From NCBI RefSeq assembly GCF_946478955.1, contig NZ_CAMLDL010000014.1:1-50248 (forward strand): a DNA stretch of 50,248 nt, read 5' to 3'. Both the position numbers and the translations under genes were made by a program. This document shows positions 1-8,631 of the stretch, piece after piece (position 1 is the first letter of the stretch; each line of letters begins with the position of its first letter). The DNA is from an uncultured Sphingomonas sp. GTDB taxonomy: Bacteria; Pseudomonadota; Alphaproteobacteria; Sphingomonadales; Sphingomonadaceae. The notes beneath the pieces are model-generated. The model was not told where the DNA came from, did no database searches, and saw nothing but the letters and a program-made list of their open reading frames with translations.

Positions 1-45
1 CTCTTAATCAGCGGGTCCTAGGTTCGAGCCCTAGTGCGTCCACCA
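1..45 (+). tRNA. tRNA-Lys(CTT), 3' part, cut by window edge
   Basis: The window opens in the anticodon loop CTCTTAA, giving anticodon CTT (Lys). It is followed by the anticodon-stem half TCAGC, a variable region GGGTC, the T-arm (stem CTAGG/CCTAG with loop TTCGAGC), the acceptor strand TGCGTCC, discriminator A and an encoded CCA at 43-45. The 5' half lies outside the window, so the acceptor pairing cannot be checked. Positions 20-45 are repeated exactly at 2002-2027, which marks the gene as an integration site. Confidence 0.85.
20..45 (+). repeat. Direct repeat copy 1 (attachment-site core in the tRNA 3' end)
   Basis: The 26 bases from the T-arm to the CCA end are identical to 2002-2027. A duplicated tRNA 3' end on the two sides of a short insert is the usual trace of tyrosine-recombinase integration into a tRNA gene. 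The strand is given in the tRNA sense. Confidence 0.85.
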
Positions 46-93
46 CCTTTTCAACGACTGAGCATTGATCTCAATAGGCGCGCACTGTGGCCC

Positions 94-111
94 GGGTACT
101 ATTTGGGTACC
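94..111 (+). repeat. GGGTAC...TTTGGGTACC motif, possible recombinase arm site (left)
   Basis: GGGTACTATTTGGGTACC lies 49 bases after the tRNA end. A related motif occurs 38 bases after the second tRNA-end copy (2065-2080). Paired short repeats at this distance from a tRNA attachment core are typical of integrase arm-type sites. The function is inferred. Confidence 0.35.
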
Positions 112-230
112 AGATCGGGAGGGCCGTCTGTCCACGCCGGCCGCGCATGGTCATTTTTGCCAAACCTAGGAGGGTGACATTGTTCATTCCGCCGGCAAAA
201 CAGCTTTGAAGTTCAAATGTGGAGTTGCTT

Positions 231-1901
231 ATGCCTAAGCAGGAGTCGCCCAACGCGCAGCATGCCCTCCTCGATTCCATCAACGACAACTACGAGATCG
301 CACCCACGTTCGAGGCATGCCTAAACGCGCACGGCATGTACGAAACGATGCGGTTCGTTCTGCGACTAAGCCCCAAAAATCACGAGCTCATGGAGCTAAT
401 CGAGAACCAGCAGTTTGGGCCCGGACCGCTGACGCGAGATGGTATTCAAGCCTACTCGACTTACATTCATGAAACGATTCACTGGTGGCAGCACGTTGGA
501 TCGACGTCGGGGCTTTTGTTCAGCCTCAGCTACCTTGCCCAATCCCATTCGAACATGGAGCACTTACGGGAAGTTCTTGAAACTTTTGGGCCGAAGAAGC
601 CCCTTAAGGGCTGGACTGATCAAATCCTACTTGCCGAAGGCGAAGCCGCACAGCAGAGGCTCGCTCCTGCAAATGCCGCTGTGAACAACGCACTCGACGT
701 CGAGTATTACAAATCTTACGCCTACGATCCGAGAAAAAACATCCATTGGATGATCAACGAAAATCACTTTGAGTCCGTCGGGCATATGTACTTCATCGTA
801 TATGGGCAGCTCGTCGGTCTGATATCAGACGTGATCGATCCCGACTTTCTGGCGCTGCCGAAAATCGACGAATGGGACAAGGAAATTCAGCGCCTCAATG
901 ATGAACGGGTAGAAGGCTATTACTGGCGTTCTAACGTGCGCCTTCCGGCGCTCGGCTTACGGGCGATCTATGAAGGGCAAGCCCGCTTTAGCCAGCTACA
1001 GTTTCTTCATGGAGCTCAGAAAGGCGAGCTTACCTGCCAAGATTGGCGCGACTTGGGTTTCCTTTCCGGAATCTATGTCGAAGCGTTCGACGCCTTCCTT
1101 AAACTCTCAGAATCGGAATGGCCCGAAAAGATGTCTGACCCGATCATCGGGTTATTTCTTCTCGTATGCGATCTAGCGATCAATCCGACACGTGGAATGC
1201 CTCTGGGTATTGAGAGCTTCGAAGACTTCATACTGGATGTCGATGCAGGCGTCCGATTCACGCGGCTATGCTTTGCGGTAAAGGACCTGCCACACCTGAT
1301 AAAATCGGTCCGCGATTTTTCGCGCGAGGAGTATATCGCGATCGCCAGCGAGCTCGCCCAAGAGACCGGGTACGATCATCCTCTGACCGGCTGCTGGGCG
1401 GTGAAACAGTGGCATAAGACCGCGCCTGGCCTCGGAAAGCTGATGGAAGAGCAACGAACCTTTGAGTTCGACCGCACCAATTTGCCTATCCGCGTTTTCG
1501 TCTCTCACTTCGTCGAGTTCTGTAATGACAAATATGATCATCCGGAATTTTTCTGCTGGCCCGGTGTCTATATGTCGGGTGGAGGCGTGAAGAAGGACGT
1601 CCGAGAAATATGGCTCCGTCACCTGTCGCTCTTCAGCGATCGGGGCGACAAGGAAGGCGTTTATCCGAGGAGGTGGCCGAACAGATCGGACGCCGCCGTA
1701 AAGCAAACGTTTGAACGCTTTTATGGCACGATGACGGTCTACGACCTAACCCGACAATGGATTCTGAAAGATGGTCCGTTCGTGTGCGATTACAGGTGGA
1801 TTTCAGAAAACTACAGTCAGGAGTGTGCGGATAATTGGGCCAACGACACTATGAAGCAGTTGTATGGGGTCACGCTTGCCGACTTTGAAATTGTGCAGTG
1901 A
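231..1901 (+). CDS. HExxH metallopeptidase-like protein of unknown family (556 aa)
   Basis: The product is a soluble protein with no signal peptide or membrane segment. Around residues 82-90 it has HETIHWWQH, which fits a zinc-binding HExxH helix with a further His four residues on. About 170 residues later comes IYEGQARFSQLQFL, whose Glu could be the third zinc ligand of a gluzincin-type site. I do not recognise the family, so protease activity is inferred from the motif only. I chose ATG 231 because GGAG (221-224) sits 6 bases upstream; a GTG at 219 in the same frame lacks a suitable site. It is the only gene of the tRNA-Lys insert. Single cargo genes of this kind are often defence or toxin functions, but nothing here proves that. 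The aromatic and acidic composition differs from the flanking housekeeping genes, as expected for transferred DNA. Confidence 0.8.
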   Translation: MPKQESPNAQHALLDSINDNYEIAPTFEACLNAHGMYETMRFVLRLSPKNHELMELIENQQFGPGPLTRDGIQAYSTYIHETIHWWQHVGSTSGLLFSLSYLAQSHSNMEHLREVLETFGPKKPLKGWTDQILLAEGEAAQQRLAPANAAVNNALDVEYYKSYAYDPRKNIHWMINENHFESVGHMYFIVYGQLVGLISDVIDPDFLALPKIDEWDKEIQRLNDERVEGYYWRSNVRLPALGLRAIYEGQARFSQLQFLHGAQKGELTCQDWRDLGFLSGIYVEAFDAFLKLSESEWPEKMSDPIIGLFLLVCDLAINPTRGMPLGIESFEDFILDVDAGVRFTRLCFAVKDLPHLIKSVRDFSREEYIAIASELAQETGYDHPLTGCWAVKQWHKTAPGLGKLMEEQRTFEFDRTNLPIRVFVSHFVEFCNDKYDHPEFFCWPGVYMSGGGVKKDVREIWLRHLSLFSDRGDKEGVYPRRWPNRSDAAVKQTFERFYGTMTVYDLTRQWILKDGPFVCDYRWISENYSQECADNWANDTMKQLYGVTLADFEIVQ

Positions 1902-2001
1902 AGCCGCGGCGTCCGCTTGGCCCCCTCTATCCCAAGTCGGTCACGCTGAAGACGGCTATCAAGAGGCGGCGGGCGGCATGGCGCCCTTGATCCGCGAGTC
2001 A

Positions 2002-2027
2002 AGGTTCGAGCCCTAGTGCGTCCACCA
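2002..2027 (+). repeat. Direct repeat copy 2 (attachment-site core, right end)
   Basis: This is an exact 26-base copy of 20-45 (T-arm to CCA). No anticodon arm or 5' half precedes it, so it is not a tRNA gene. It marks the right boundary of the insert. Confidence 0.85.
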
Positions 2028-2064
2028 TTCCTCCCCGTTGAAGTCACGACCAAATGCCGTGCTT

Positions 2065-2080
2065 GGGTATGTTTGGGTCC
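2065..2080 (+). repeat. GGGTATG-TTTGGGTCC motif outside the right repeat
   Basis: This sequence is a degenerate version of the motif at 94-111 and lies a similar distance beyond the second tRNA-end copy. Its presence outside the element suggests an older or tandem integration at the same tRNA whose body has been lost. This is inference from similarity only. Confidence 0.3.
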
Positions 2081-2087
2081 ATGTGCG

Positions 2088-5000
2088 TCAATGAAAATCG
2101 CGTGATTTTGGCAAGATGCGGACGTTGCGGGGATGGCCGTGGCTGCGGTGGCGATGTGGGTGATGAATTTCGTCGCCGGGTGAAATGGATGTTTTTACGC
2201 CCTTCGGGTCCGACAAATGATCCAGCATTTCGGTTCGATCAATGATCCGGCTGGCCATCAGGTGCACAACCCCTTCCTTGCTCTTCTGGATGACGCCTTC
2301 GATAAGCATCAATCGAGCGGCCATGACGGCGCGGCGCTGATGCTCCATGTCGCGGGCCCAGAGCAAAGCGTTGACGATGCCAGTCTCATCCTCAATCGTG
2401 ATAAAGACAGCATTGCCTTTGCCAGGGCGTTGACGGGTCAACACGACGCCGGCGACGCGCGCCCTTCGACCATCGCGTACATCGTTGGCGGCGGCGCAGC
2501 TCAACACCCCTTCATCCGCGAAGATGGAGCGTAAAAACGCCATTGGATGACCTTTCAGCGAAAGACGCATCGTCTGATAATCGGCCACCACTTCTTCCGA
2601 TAAAGGCATGACGGGGAGGTCGGCATCAGGCTCCGTTCCCAATTCGGGCGCATCGGCGAAATTGAATAGCGGCAGTTGATCTGGCGGTGTGCGGCGTACC
2701 TCCCACAAACTGCCCCGCCGATTGCGCCCAAGCGAGCCGAACGCATCCGCATCTGCCAGCTTACGTAACGCGGCGGGTGGCAGCGCGGCGCGGCGGGCGA
2801 CATCCTCAATGCTAAGGAATGGCGCAGCCGACCGCGCAGCCACAATCGCATCGGCCCAGGCGTCGCGAAATCCGTCAATCCGCGCAAAGCCAAGGCGCAG
2901 CGCGAACGCCCCGCCCTCCCCGGATTCCAATGTGCAATCCCCATCGCTGGCGTTCACATCTGTCGTCCGCACCTCCACCCCATGCTCCTGCGCGTCGCGA
3001 ACCAATTGGGCGGGAGCATAGAATCCCATCGGCTGGCTGTTGAGCAATGCACAGGTAAAGACGGCCGGGTGACGGCATTTCAGCCATGATGAAACATAGG
3101 CGAGCCAGCCAAATGCCTGCGCATGGCTTTCGGGAAAACCATAATCGCCGAAACCCTTGATCTGTTCAAAACAACGTTCGGCAAAATCGTGGTCATACCC
3201 GCGCGCCGTCATGCCCCCGACCATCAGGCCGTGATAATAACCCATTTGTCCGCGGCTGCGGAACGTCGCCATGGCACGCCGGAGTCCGTCGGCCTGAGCA
3301 GGCGTAAAACCGGCGGCGACAATGGCAAGTTTCATCGCCTGTTCCTGAAACAGGGGTACGCCCAACGTCTTGCCAAGCACGTCGTGCAGTTCATTCGGGT
3401 CGTGCGGTGGCGCAGGGCTCGGGAACACCACCCTCTCCTCGCCATTGCGCCGCCGCAAATAGGGATGGACCATCCCGCCCTGGATCGGCCCGGGTCGAAC
3501 GATCGCGACCTGAATGACAAGGTCATAAAGACATGCGGGTCGCATTCGTGGAAGCATCGCGATCTGGGCGCGACTTTCGACCTGAAAGGTGCCGACGCTG
3601 TCGCCGCGCTGGAGCATTTCATAAACAGCCGGATCGTCGAGCGGCACATTTCGCAGGTCATGGTCGCCCAAGCCTTTGTCCCGCAACAAATCGAAGCTCT
3701 TGCGGATACAGGTGAGCATACCGAGCGCCAGCACATCGACCTTCATCAGGCCAAGCGCATCAATATCGTCCTTGTCCCATTCAATGAAGGTGCGGTCCGG
3801 CATGGCCGCATTATGGATGGGCACCATCTCATCAAGGCGCCCTTCGGTCAGCACGAAACCACCGACATGCTGTGACAAATGTCGCGGGAAATCGAGCAAT
3901 CGGTCGAGCAATGTCTTCAACCGGGCAATTTCAGGATTGGCGATATCGAACCCGGCCTCTGCCACCCGGTTTGCTGGCACATCATCGCCCCAATGGCCCC
4001 AGATGGTGCCCGCCAGCCGCGCCGTCACATCTTCGGTCAGGCCTAATGCCTTGCCGACCTCCCGAATAGCACTGCGCGGACGATAATGGATGACCGTGGC
4101 GGCAATCCCGGCCCGCGACCGGCCATAGCGGGCATAAATATACTGCATGATTTCTTCGCGCCGCTCATGCTCGAAATCGACATCAATGTCGGGTGGCTCA
4201 TCCCGCTCTTCGGATAGAAAGCGGGAAAAGAGCAGTTTCTCCTCCACCGGATCAATCGGTGTAATATCGAGCAAATAGCAAACCAGCGAGTTGGCAGCGC
4301 TACCCCGTCCTTGACACAGGATTGGCGGGTCAAGATTGCGGGCGTGGCGGACGATGTCGTGCACCGTCAGAAAATAATAGGCATAGTTGCGGCTGCGGAT
4401 CAGGCGGAACTCCTCTGTCAGCACCACCTCATAGGATGAAGGCAATCCGCCGGGAAAACGATACCGTCCCCCTTCCCTTACCAGATGCTCAAGCCAGTCT
4501 TGCGGTGTCCAGCCCTCGGGCACCGGCTCATGTGGATATTCATAGCGCAGATCGTCCAGCGTGAAGTGGATATGGTTGAGGACGTCAGTGGTAGCGGTCA
4601 CCGCTTCTGGACAGGCCCGAAACAGGCGCGCCATTTCTTCGGGAGGCTTCAGATGACGTTCGGCGTTCACCAGCAAACGCCTGCCTGCCGCCTGGATCGT
4701 GACCCCTTCACGGATGCAGGTGAGAATATCGTGTAGCGGTCGCGCGTCCGGTTCAGCGTACAGCGCGTCATTGGTAGCGATCAATGGAATGCCGGTCTTT
4801 GCCGATAACGCCTGTGCCGCTGCGAACCGCCGCGCATCCGCACCGCCACGCGGCATGGTCGCGGCCAGCCAGACAGCGCCGGGCCGCGCTTCCTTAAGGC
4901 GCGCCAACACCTCAGCATCCATGCCGGTAGCGATCAGCAGCAGATCATCCGCATGATCGAGAAGATCGGACAGGTTGAGAATGCAATCGCCCTTCTCCGC

Positions 5001-5324
5001 CCGGCGGTTGCCGAGCGTCAGCAACCGGGTCAATCGACCCCAACCGTGTCGGGTGGCAGGATAAGCGATGATATCCGGCGTGTCGTCGGCAAATACCAAT
5101 CGCGCGCCAACGATCAGGCGCAATCCGCTGTCTGCGCCGCCGAGCTCACGCCATGCGATATGGGCGCGAACGACGCCGGCCACCGTATTACGATCGGCAA
5201 TGCCGATTCCCGCCATCCCCAACGCATGGGCACAGCGCACCATCTCCTTCGGGTGAGACGCGCCGCGTAGAAAACTGTAATTGCTGGCGGCAATCACCTC
5301 CGCAAAGGGTGCTGCCGCGCTCAT
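2088..5324 (-). CDS. dnaE2: Error-prone DNA polymerase DnaE2 (ImuC)
   Basis: The 1078-residue product is a C-family polymerase acting in SOS translesion synthesis together with ImuA and ImuB. It begins with a PHP domain (ASNYSFLRGASHP near residue 15), has the catalytic Asp pair in PDIDVDFEHERR (about residue 380), a helix-hairpin-helix region, and an OB-fold near the C-terminus (VVLTRQRPGKGNAVFITIED). A LPLF-type clamp-like motif (DQLPLF) occurs near residue 890. The length fits DnaE2 and is shorter than replicative DnaE1. Its ATG overlaps the TGA of imuB as ATGA, so translation is probably coupled. It is the last gene of the SOS-controlled imuA-imuB-dnaE2 operon. Confidence 0.96.
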   Translation of the reverse strand: MSAAAPFAEVIAASNYSFLRGASHPKEMVRCAHALGMAGIGIADRNTVAGVVRAHIAWRELGGADSGLRLIVGARLVFADDTPDIIAYPATRHGWGRLTRLLTLGNRRAEKGDCILNLSDLLDHADDLLLIATGMDAEVLARLKEARPGAVWLAATMPRGGADARRFAAAQALSAKTGIPLIATNDALYAEPDARPLHDILTCIREGVTIQAAGRRLLVNAERHLKPPEEMARLFRACPEAVTATTDVLNHIHFTLDDLRYEYPHEPVPEGWTPQDWLEHLVREGGRYRFPGGLPSSYEVVLTEEFRLIRSRNYAYYFLTVHDIVRHARNLDPPILCQGRGSAANSLVCYLLDITPIDPVEEKLLFSRFLSEERDEPPDIDVDFEHERREEIMQYIYARYGRSRAGIAATVIHYRPRSAIREVGKALGLTEDVTARLAGTIWGHWGDDVPANRVAEAGFDIANPEIARLKTLLDRLLDFPRHLSQHVGGFVLTEGRLDEMVPIHNAAMPDRTFIEWDKDDIDALGLMKVDVLALGMLTCIRKSFDLLRDKGLGDHDLRNVPLDDPAVYEMLQRGDSVGTFQVESRAQIAMLPRMRPACLYDLVIQVAIVRPGPIQGGMVHPYLRRRNGEERVVFPSPAPPHDPNELHDVLGKTLGVPLFQEQAMKLAIVAAGFTPAQADGLRRAMATFRSRGQMGYYHGLMVGGMTARGYDHDFAERCFEQIKGFGDYGFPESHAQAFGWLAYVSSWLKCRHPAVFTCALLNSQPMGFYAPAQLVRDAQEHGVEVRTTDVNASDGDCTLESGEGGAFALRLGFARIDGFRDAWADAIVAARSAAPFLSIEDVARRAALPPAALRKLADADAFGSLGRNRRGSLWEVRRTPPDQLPLFNFADAPELGTEPDADLPVMPLSEEVVADYQTMRLSLKGHPMAFLRSIFADEGVLSCAAANDVRDGRRARVAGVVLTRQRPGKGNAVFITIEDETGIVNALLWARDMEHQRRAVMAARLMLIEGVIQKSKEGVVHLMASRIIDRTEMLDHLSDPKGVKTSISPGDEIHHPHRHRSHGHPRNVRILPKSRDFH

Positions 5325-6898
5325 GCGAACAGGCCGTGCAAATACCAGCGCGGGTTTGGCTTTTCGTCATACAGACCGTGACGAAATATCCAGTAGCGCC
5401 GCCCCCGAACGTCCTCGATCCGATAATAGTCGCGGGTGAGGCCGCCCTTGCCTGGCTCCTCACCGCCCTCCCGCTGCCACCATTCGGAGGCGATGCGTTC
5501 GGGTCCTTCATAAAGCCGCACCTCATGCAATTTACGCCGCCAACGAAAGCGGTGTGGCGGGCCATCAGGTACTTCGGCGATGACTTCGACTGGTTGCGGC
5601 GGGTCGAACAGAAAGATGGGCCGCATTGGCGGCTCGTCTGCAACTGGCTCGGGCCAGCGCACCGGCATTCGTTCACGGATCGCGGGCAACGCAAGCTGGG
5701 CCTGCTCTGGAATATGGCTGTCCTGCGGGATCAGGCGGCACAGGCTGTTCGCTCCCAATCGGATGCTCAGCCGGTCGATCAGTTCCGGCAGCGCCGAATG
5801 CTTCTGTTCCTCACCCTCCAGCGTCGCCTGACCGGGCGCCAGTCGTTCGGTCTTGCCGATGAAAAGGCTGATGCTGTCATAGCCAAAGCCAGGATCGAGC
5901 GGGTCGGCGAGGCTGGCAATGCGTTCATCAAACAAACGCAAGACGGGTTCGGGATCGCGCGTCGGCAGTCCTGTTTCGATGGACAGTTGATGACGCACGT
6001 CGTCGCTTCGATGCAGGACAAGGTCAAAACGACGCCCGCCTAACCCGCGCACTTCGAGCGCCTCTGCAGCTGTTTGCAACAGGGAGAGGAAGCAGGCGGC
6101 AACAGCATCCTGATGGCCAATCGGTTCGGCAAAACGCCGGTCGAAACGCAGCGGCGCGAGCTGTTTCAATGGCACGATGGGTGCATGTTCTTCACCCGTC
6201 AGGCGGCGCAGGGCGGTCACCGCCTCGATGCCGAACCGTGCGGCGATGCTGGCTGCAGGACGCGCAGCAATTGCGCCAATCGTTTTCAACCCGACACGAC
6301 GCAAGGCCAGCGCCGCTTCAGCCTCAAGATCCAGTGCGGCGATCGGCAATGTATGAAGCGCCGTCCTTTCATCGACCACAGGCAATACGGCATGACGGGC
6401 CAACGCCTGCGCGCCCTCCGCTGTCGCGGCGCACGCCCAGCGCAGAGTCATGCCGTAACCGGCGAAGCTTTCCTCCACCTCGGATGCGAGACCTGCTTCT
6501 CCACCGAACAGATGCTCGCCACCGGTGATGTCCAATGTGATTCCATCGGGCGGCAAAGCCGTCACGAGCGGCGACCATGCAAGGCAATGCCGCGTCATCC
6601 GGGCAAGCCAATGGCGATCCGCCTCTTTGTCCATCTCTGCCACCATCAGGTCGGGCTGCTGTGCCCGCGCATCTGCCAGCGTCATGCCTGGCAGGAGGCC
6701 CATCCCTTGCGCCCGTGCATTGACCGCTGCCAGGCGGAGCGCGCCCCGAACCTTGGTTGTAAAAATCAGCGGCGCGTCAGGCGGCGCGGCGGTCGTCCTG
6801 GTGAAGCGGCCCGGTTCCTCGATCCGCAAACGATCTGCGGACAGGAACGGGAACCACAATGCCAGGTATCGCCGTGTCGCGGAACATGTGTTGGTCAC
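5321..6898 (-). CDS. imuB: ImuB, Y-family polymerase-like mutasome subunit
   Basis: The protein resembles Y-family DNA polymerases (DinB-like) but belongs to ImuB, the non-catalytic hub that binds the sliding clamp, ImuA and DnaE2. The N-terminal RRYLALWFPFLSADRLR block and LLPGMTLADARA are typical of the family. An EQAQLALPAI stretch could be the clamp-binding motif. The open frame extends to 6985, but the conserved domain begins only just after 6898. I chose the GTG at 6898, giving 525 residues. This start is uncertain because no ATG lies between it and the conserved block. The gene overlaps the end of imuA by about 120 bases and dnaE2 by 4. Confidence 0.9.
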   Translation of the reverse strand: MTNTCSATRRYLALWFPFLSADRLRIEEPGRFTRTTAAPPDAPLIFTTKVRGALRLAAVNARAQGMGLLPGMTLADARAQQPDLMVAEMDKEADRHWLARMTRHCLAWSPLVTALPPDGITLDITGGEHLFGGEAGLASEVEESFAGYGMTLRWACAATAEGAQALARHAVLPVVDERTALHTLPIAALDLEAEAALALRRVGLKTIGAIAARPAASIAARFGIEAVTALRRLTGEEHAPIVPLKQLAPLRFDRRFAEPIGHQDAVAACFLSLLQTAAEALEVRGLGGRRFDLVLHRSDDVRHQLSIETGLPTRDPEPVLRLFDERIASLADPLDPGFGYDSISLFIGKTERLAPGQATLEGEEQKHSALPELIDRLSIRLGANSLCRLIPQDSHIPEQAQLALPAIRERMPVRWPEPVADEPPMRPIFLFDPPQPVEVIAEVPDGPPHRFRWRRKLHEVRLYEGPERIASEWWQREGGEEPGKGGLTRDYYRIEDVRGRRYWIFRHGLYDEKPNPRWYLHGLFA

Positions 6899-7565
6899 GG
6901 TCCCACTCCAATCGCCAGTTAAGGCCGCAGGGGCCCGATCGCTGGCGAAGCAAATTAATATCGAACGTTGGCCGGCCAGGCGCATTGCCGGGAAGCGCGG
7001 CCGAAGGGGCGGCGCCTACTTGCCAACGGGTTTGCGCCGCGCTGGGCGATGGCGCGGCGTCGATGCGTAACAGGAACAACGGTGTTCCCGACGCTTCGGC
7101 GGCAAGAGACAAACGGCGACTAGCGGTCAGGTCCAGCTCACGCATTGTGCCCCAGCCTTCCATCACCACCGCCCCCAGCATCGAACAACGCAGGGCATCC
7201 ACGGCGGCACGCAGCAGCGCCAATGTATCAGGAGCATTTGCTACCAATCCGTCGCCCGGCACGCCGCCCAATTCAGCCCAACCCTGCGCCTGGATTGCGC
7301 CGCCAAGTCGGGCGGCATGACTCGGACGCAGCCACAGGATGGTGCGTCGGCCATTGCCTCCCTCCATCATCATTGCCGTCGTCACCGCCATGGCGAACCC
7401 CGCCGCCGCCGCCACATCCTCAGTATCGAGAGAATATAACTCGTGGAGACAGCCATAAGCCATCCCACCGGCCAGCGCCGTGTCCAACGAGGCGATTCCG
7501 CTGGCCCATCGACGCGTCGCAACCGGCATGACATGGTCATGCATCAAGGCAGGAACGACTCTCAT
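6777..7565 (-). CDS. imuA: ImuA, RecA-like mutasome protein
   Basis: ImuA is a RecA/SulA-like accessory protein of the ImuA-ImuB-DnaE2 translesion machinery. The ORF encodes 262 residues with the family block WASGIASLDTALAGGMAYG near residue 21 and RRTILWLRPSHAARLGG in the middle. The C-terminal end beyond the ImuB start is read in another frame from the same DNA, an unusually long overlap. The start ATG at 7565 has AGGA close upstream, and this site lies within the LexA box (7568-7582), so LexA would block both transcription and ribosome loading. It is the first gene of the operon. Confidence 0.92.
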   Translation of the reverse strand: MRVVPALMHDHVMPVATRRWASGIASLDTALAGGMAYGCLHELYSLDTEDVAAAAGFAMAVTTAMMMEGGNGRRTILWLRPSHAARLGGAIQAQGWAELGGVPGDGLVANAPDTLALLRAAVDALRCSMLGAVVMEGWGTMRELDLTASRRLSLAAEASGTPLFLLRIDAAPSPSAAQTRWQVGAAPSAALPGNAPGRPTFDINLLRQRSGPCGLNWRLEWDRDQHMFRDTAIPGIVVPVPVRRSFADRGTGPLHQDDRRAA

Positions 7566-7567
7566 TT

Positions 7568-7582
7568 GTTCCTGTTATGTTC
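7568..7582 (-). promoter_or_regulatory. LexA (SOS) box, GAAC-N7-GAAC
   Basis: On the minus strand the sequence reads GAACATAACAGGAAC, i.e. GTTC-N7-GTTC on the plus strand. This is the direct-repeat SOS box of alphaproteobacteria. It ends 3 bases before the imuA start codon and should make imuA-imuB-dnaE2 damage-inducible. Confidence 0.9.
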
Positions 7583-7716
7583 TTATTTGAGTGCAATCAA
7601 GCGATTCGTGCAGACCTTGATGGGAGGGCAGGACCACGCTCCAAAATCATCATGCAATCGATATCGAATAGCCGTTTGTCGATAGCGCCCTTGCCTTTGC
7701 GGACTTGATGATTACT

Positions 7717-7734
7717 GTATTAGATAAATAATAC
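7717..7734 (+). promoter_or_regulatory. Palindrome upstream of ABC operon, candidate operator
   Basis: GTATTA-GATAAA-TAATAC has two perfect 6-base arms and ends 10 bases before the ATG of the ABC ATPase. Its AT-rich character in a GC-rich region and its place over the likely promoter or leader suggest a repressor site. The regulator is not in the window. Confidence 0.45.
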
Positions 7735-7744
7735 GGGGGTAATT

Positions 7745-8617
7745 ATGCTTGAGCTTGTCGGCGTCAGCCACACCTATCCCAACGGCACCCGGGCACTGGA
7801 CAATGTAAATCTGTCCATCCCGCGCGGCATGTATGGCCTGCTGGGCCCCAATGGCGCGGGCAAATCCACCTTGATGCGAACGATCGCCACCCTGCAATCC
7901 CCAACCGAAGGCACAATCCAGTTCGGCGGCATTGACGCGCTTCAGCAGCCGGATGAAATCCGCAAGCGCCTTGGTTATTTACCACAGGATTTTGGCGTCT
8001 ACCCCCGCGTCACCGCCTATCAGATGCTCGACCATATGGCCGTCCTAAAAGGAATTGCATCCCGCGATCGCAAAGGCGTGGTCGAAAGCTTGCTGGAACA
8101 GACCAATCTTTGGGCGCATCGCAACAAATCAATCGCCGGCTTTTCCGGCGGAATGCGGCAGCGATTTGGCATTGCCCAGGCGCTGATCGGCAACCCCGAA
8201 CTCATTATCGTCGACGAACCAACGGCGGGTCTCGACCCGGAAGAGCGCAACCGCTTCCTCAACCTCTTGGCCGGCATTGGCGAAACTGTCGTGGTGATCC
8301 TGTCGACCCATATCGTCGAAGACGTATCGGATCTTTGCCCGCGAATGGCGGTGCTCGCCAATGGCAAAGTCCAGTTGGAAGGTGCGCCGAAAGAATTGAT
8401 CGCGGCCACCCGTGACCGGATCTGGAAACGCACCATTCCGCGCGACCAGCTGGACCAATATCGAGAGAAATATGAGATCATCTCAAGCCGACTTTATGCG
8501 GGCGAGACGATCATCCACGTCCTGGCGGACGCACGCCCCGAAGGATTTGACCCCGTCGATGCGGGGCTTGAGGATGTCTATTTCTCGACCCTCGCCGACA
8601 CGCGCCGCGCCGCCTGA
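7745..8617 (+). CDS. ABC transporter ATP-binding protein
   Basis: The 290-residue nucleotide-binding subunit energises the permease encoded next. Walker A is GPNGAGKS (residues 34-41), the signature is FSGGM (133-137) and Walker B is LIIVDE (153-158), with a switch His in STHIVED. The C-terminal 70 residues resemble the extra domain of ABC-2 type (NatA/CcmA-like) ATPases. A GGGGGT ribosome site precedes the ATG. The start follows the palindrome 7717-7734. It is spaced 14 bases from the permease gene, so the two form an operon. The substrate is unknown; ABC-2 exporters move lipids, peptides, ions or drugs. Confidence 0.93.
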   Translation: MLELVGVSHTYPNGTRALDNVNLSIPRGMYGLLGPNGAGKSTLMRTIATLQSPTEGTIQFGGIDALQQPDEIRKRLGYLPQDFGVYPRVTAYQMLDHMAVLKGIASRDRKGVVESLLEQTNLWAHRNKSIAGFSGGMRQRFGIAQALIGNPELIIVDEPTAGLDPEERNRFLNLLAGIGETVVVILSTHIVEDVSDLCPRMAVLANGKVQLEGAPKELIAATRDRIWKRTIPRDQLDQYREKYEIISSRLYAGETIIHVLADARPEGFDPVDAGLEDVYFSTLADTRRAA

Positions 8618-8631
8618 ACCGGAGACTGACC

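Larger units (their letters stand above)
46..2027 (+). mobile_element. Small integrated element at tRNA-Lys, no integrase
   Basis: The insert of about 2 kb lies between two identical 26-bp tRNA 3' ends (20-45 and 2002-2027). It holds one large gene (231-1901) and short non-coding flanks. No integrase, excisionase or replication gene is visible, so it is either a remnant whose integrase was deleted, or one end of a larger tandem array whose recombinase lies elsewhere. GGGTA/TTTGGGT motifs just inside the left end (94-111) and just outside the right end (2065-2080) resemble recombinase arm sites. The boundaries are inferred from the repeats alone. Confidence 0.65.

Noticed and set aside
2002..2027. 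A second tRNA gene
   Set aside because: Only the T-arm-to-CCA part is present; no anticodon arm or 5' half precedes it. It is an attachment-site copy.
2088..5324. Many plus-strand ORFs inside dnaE2 (and the same over uvrC, imuB and others)
   Set aside because: They are opposite-strand shadows of GC-rich genes with no ribosome sites and no domain content.
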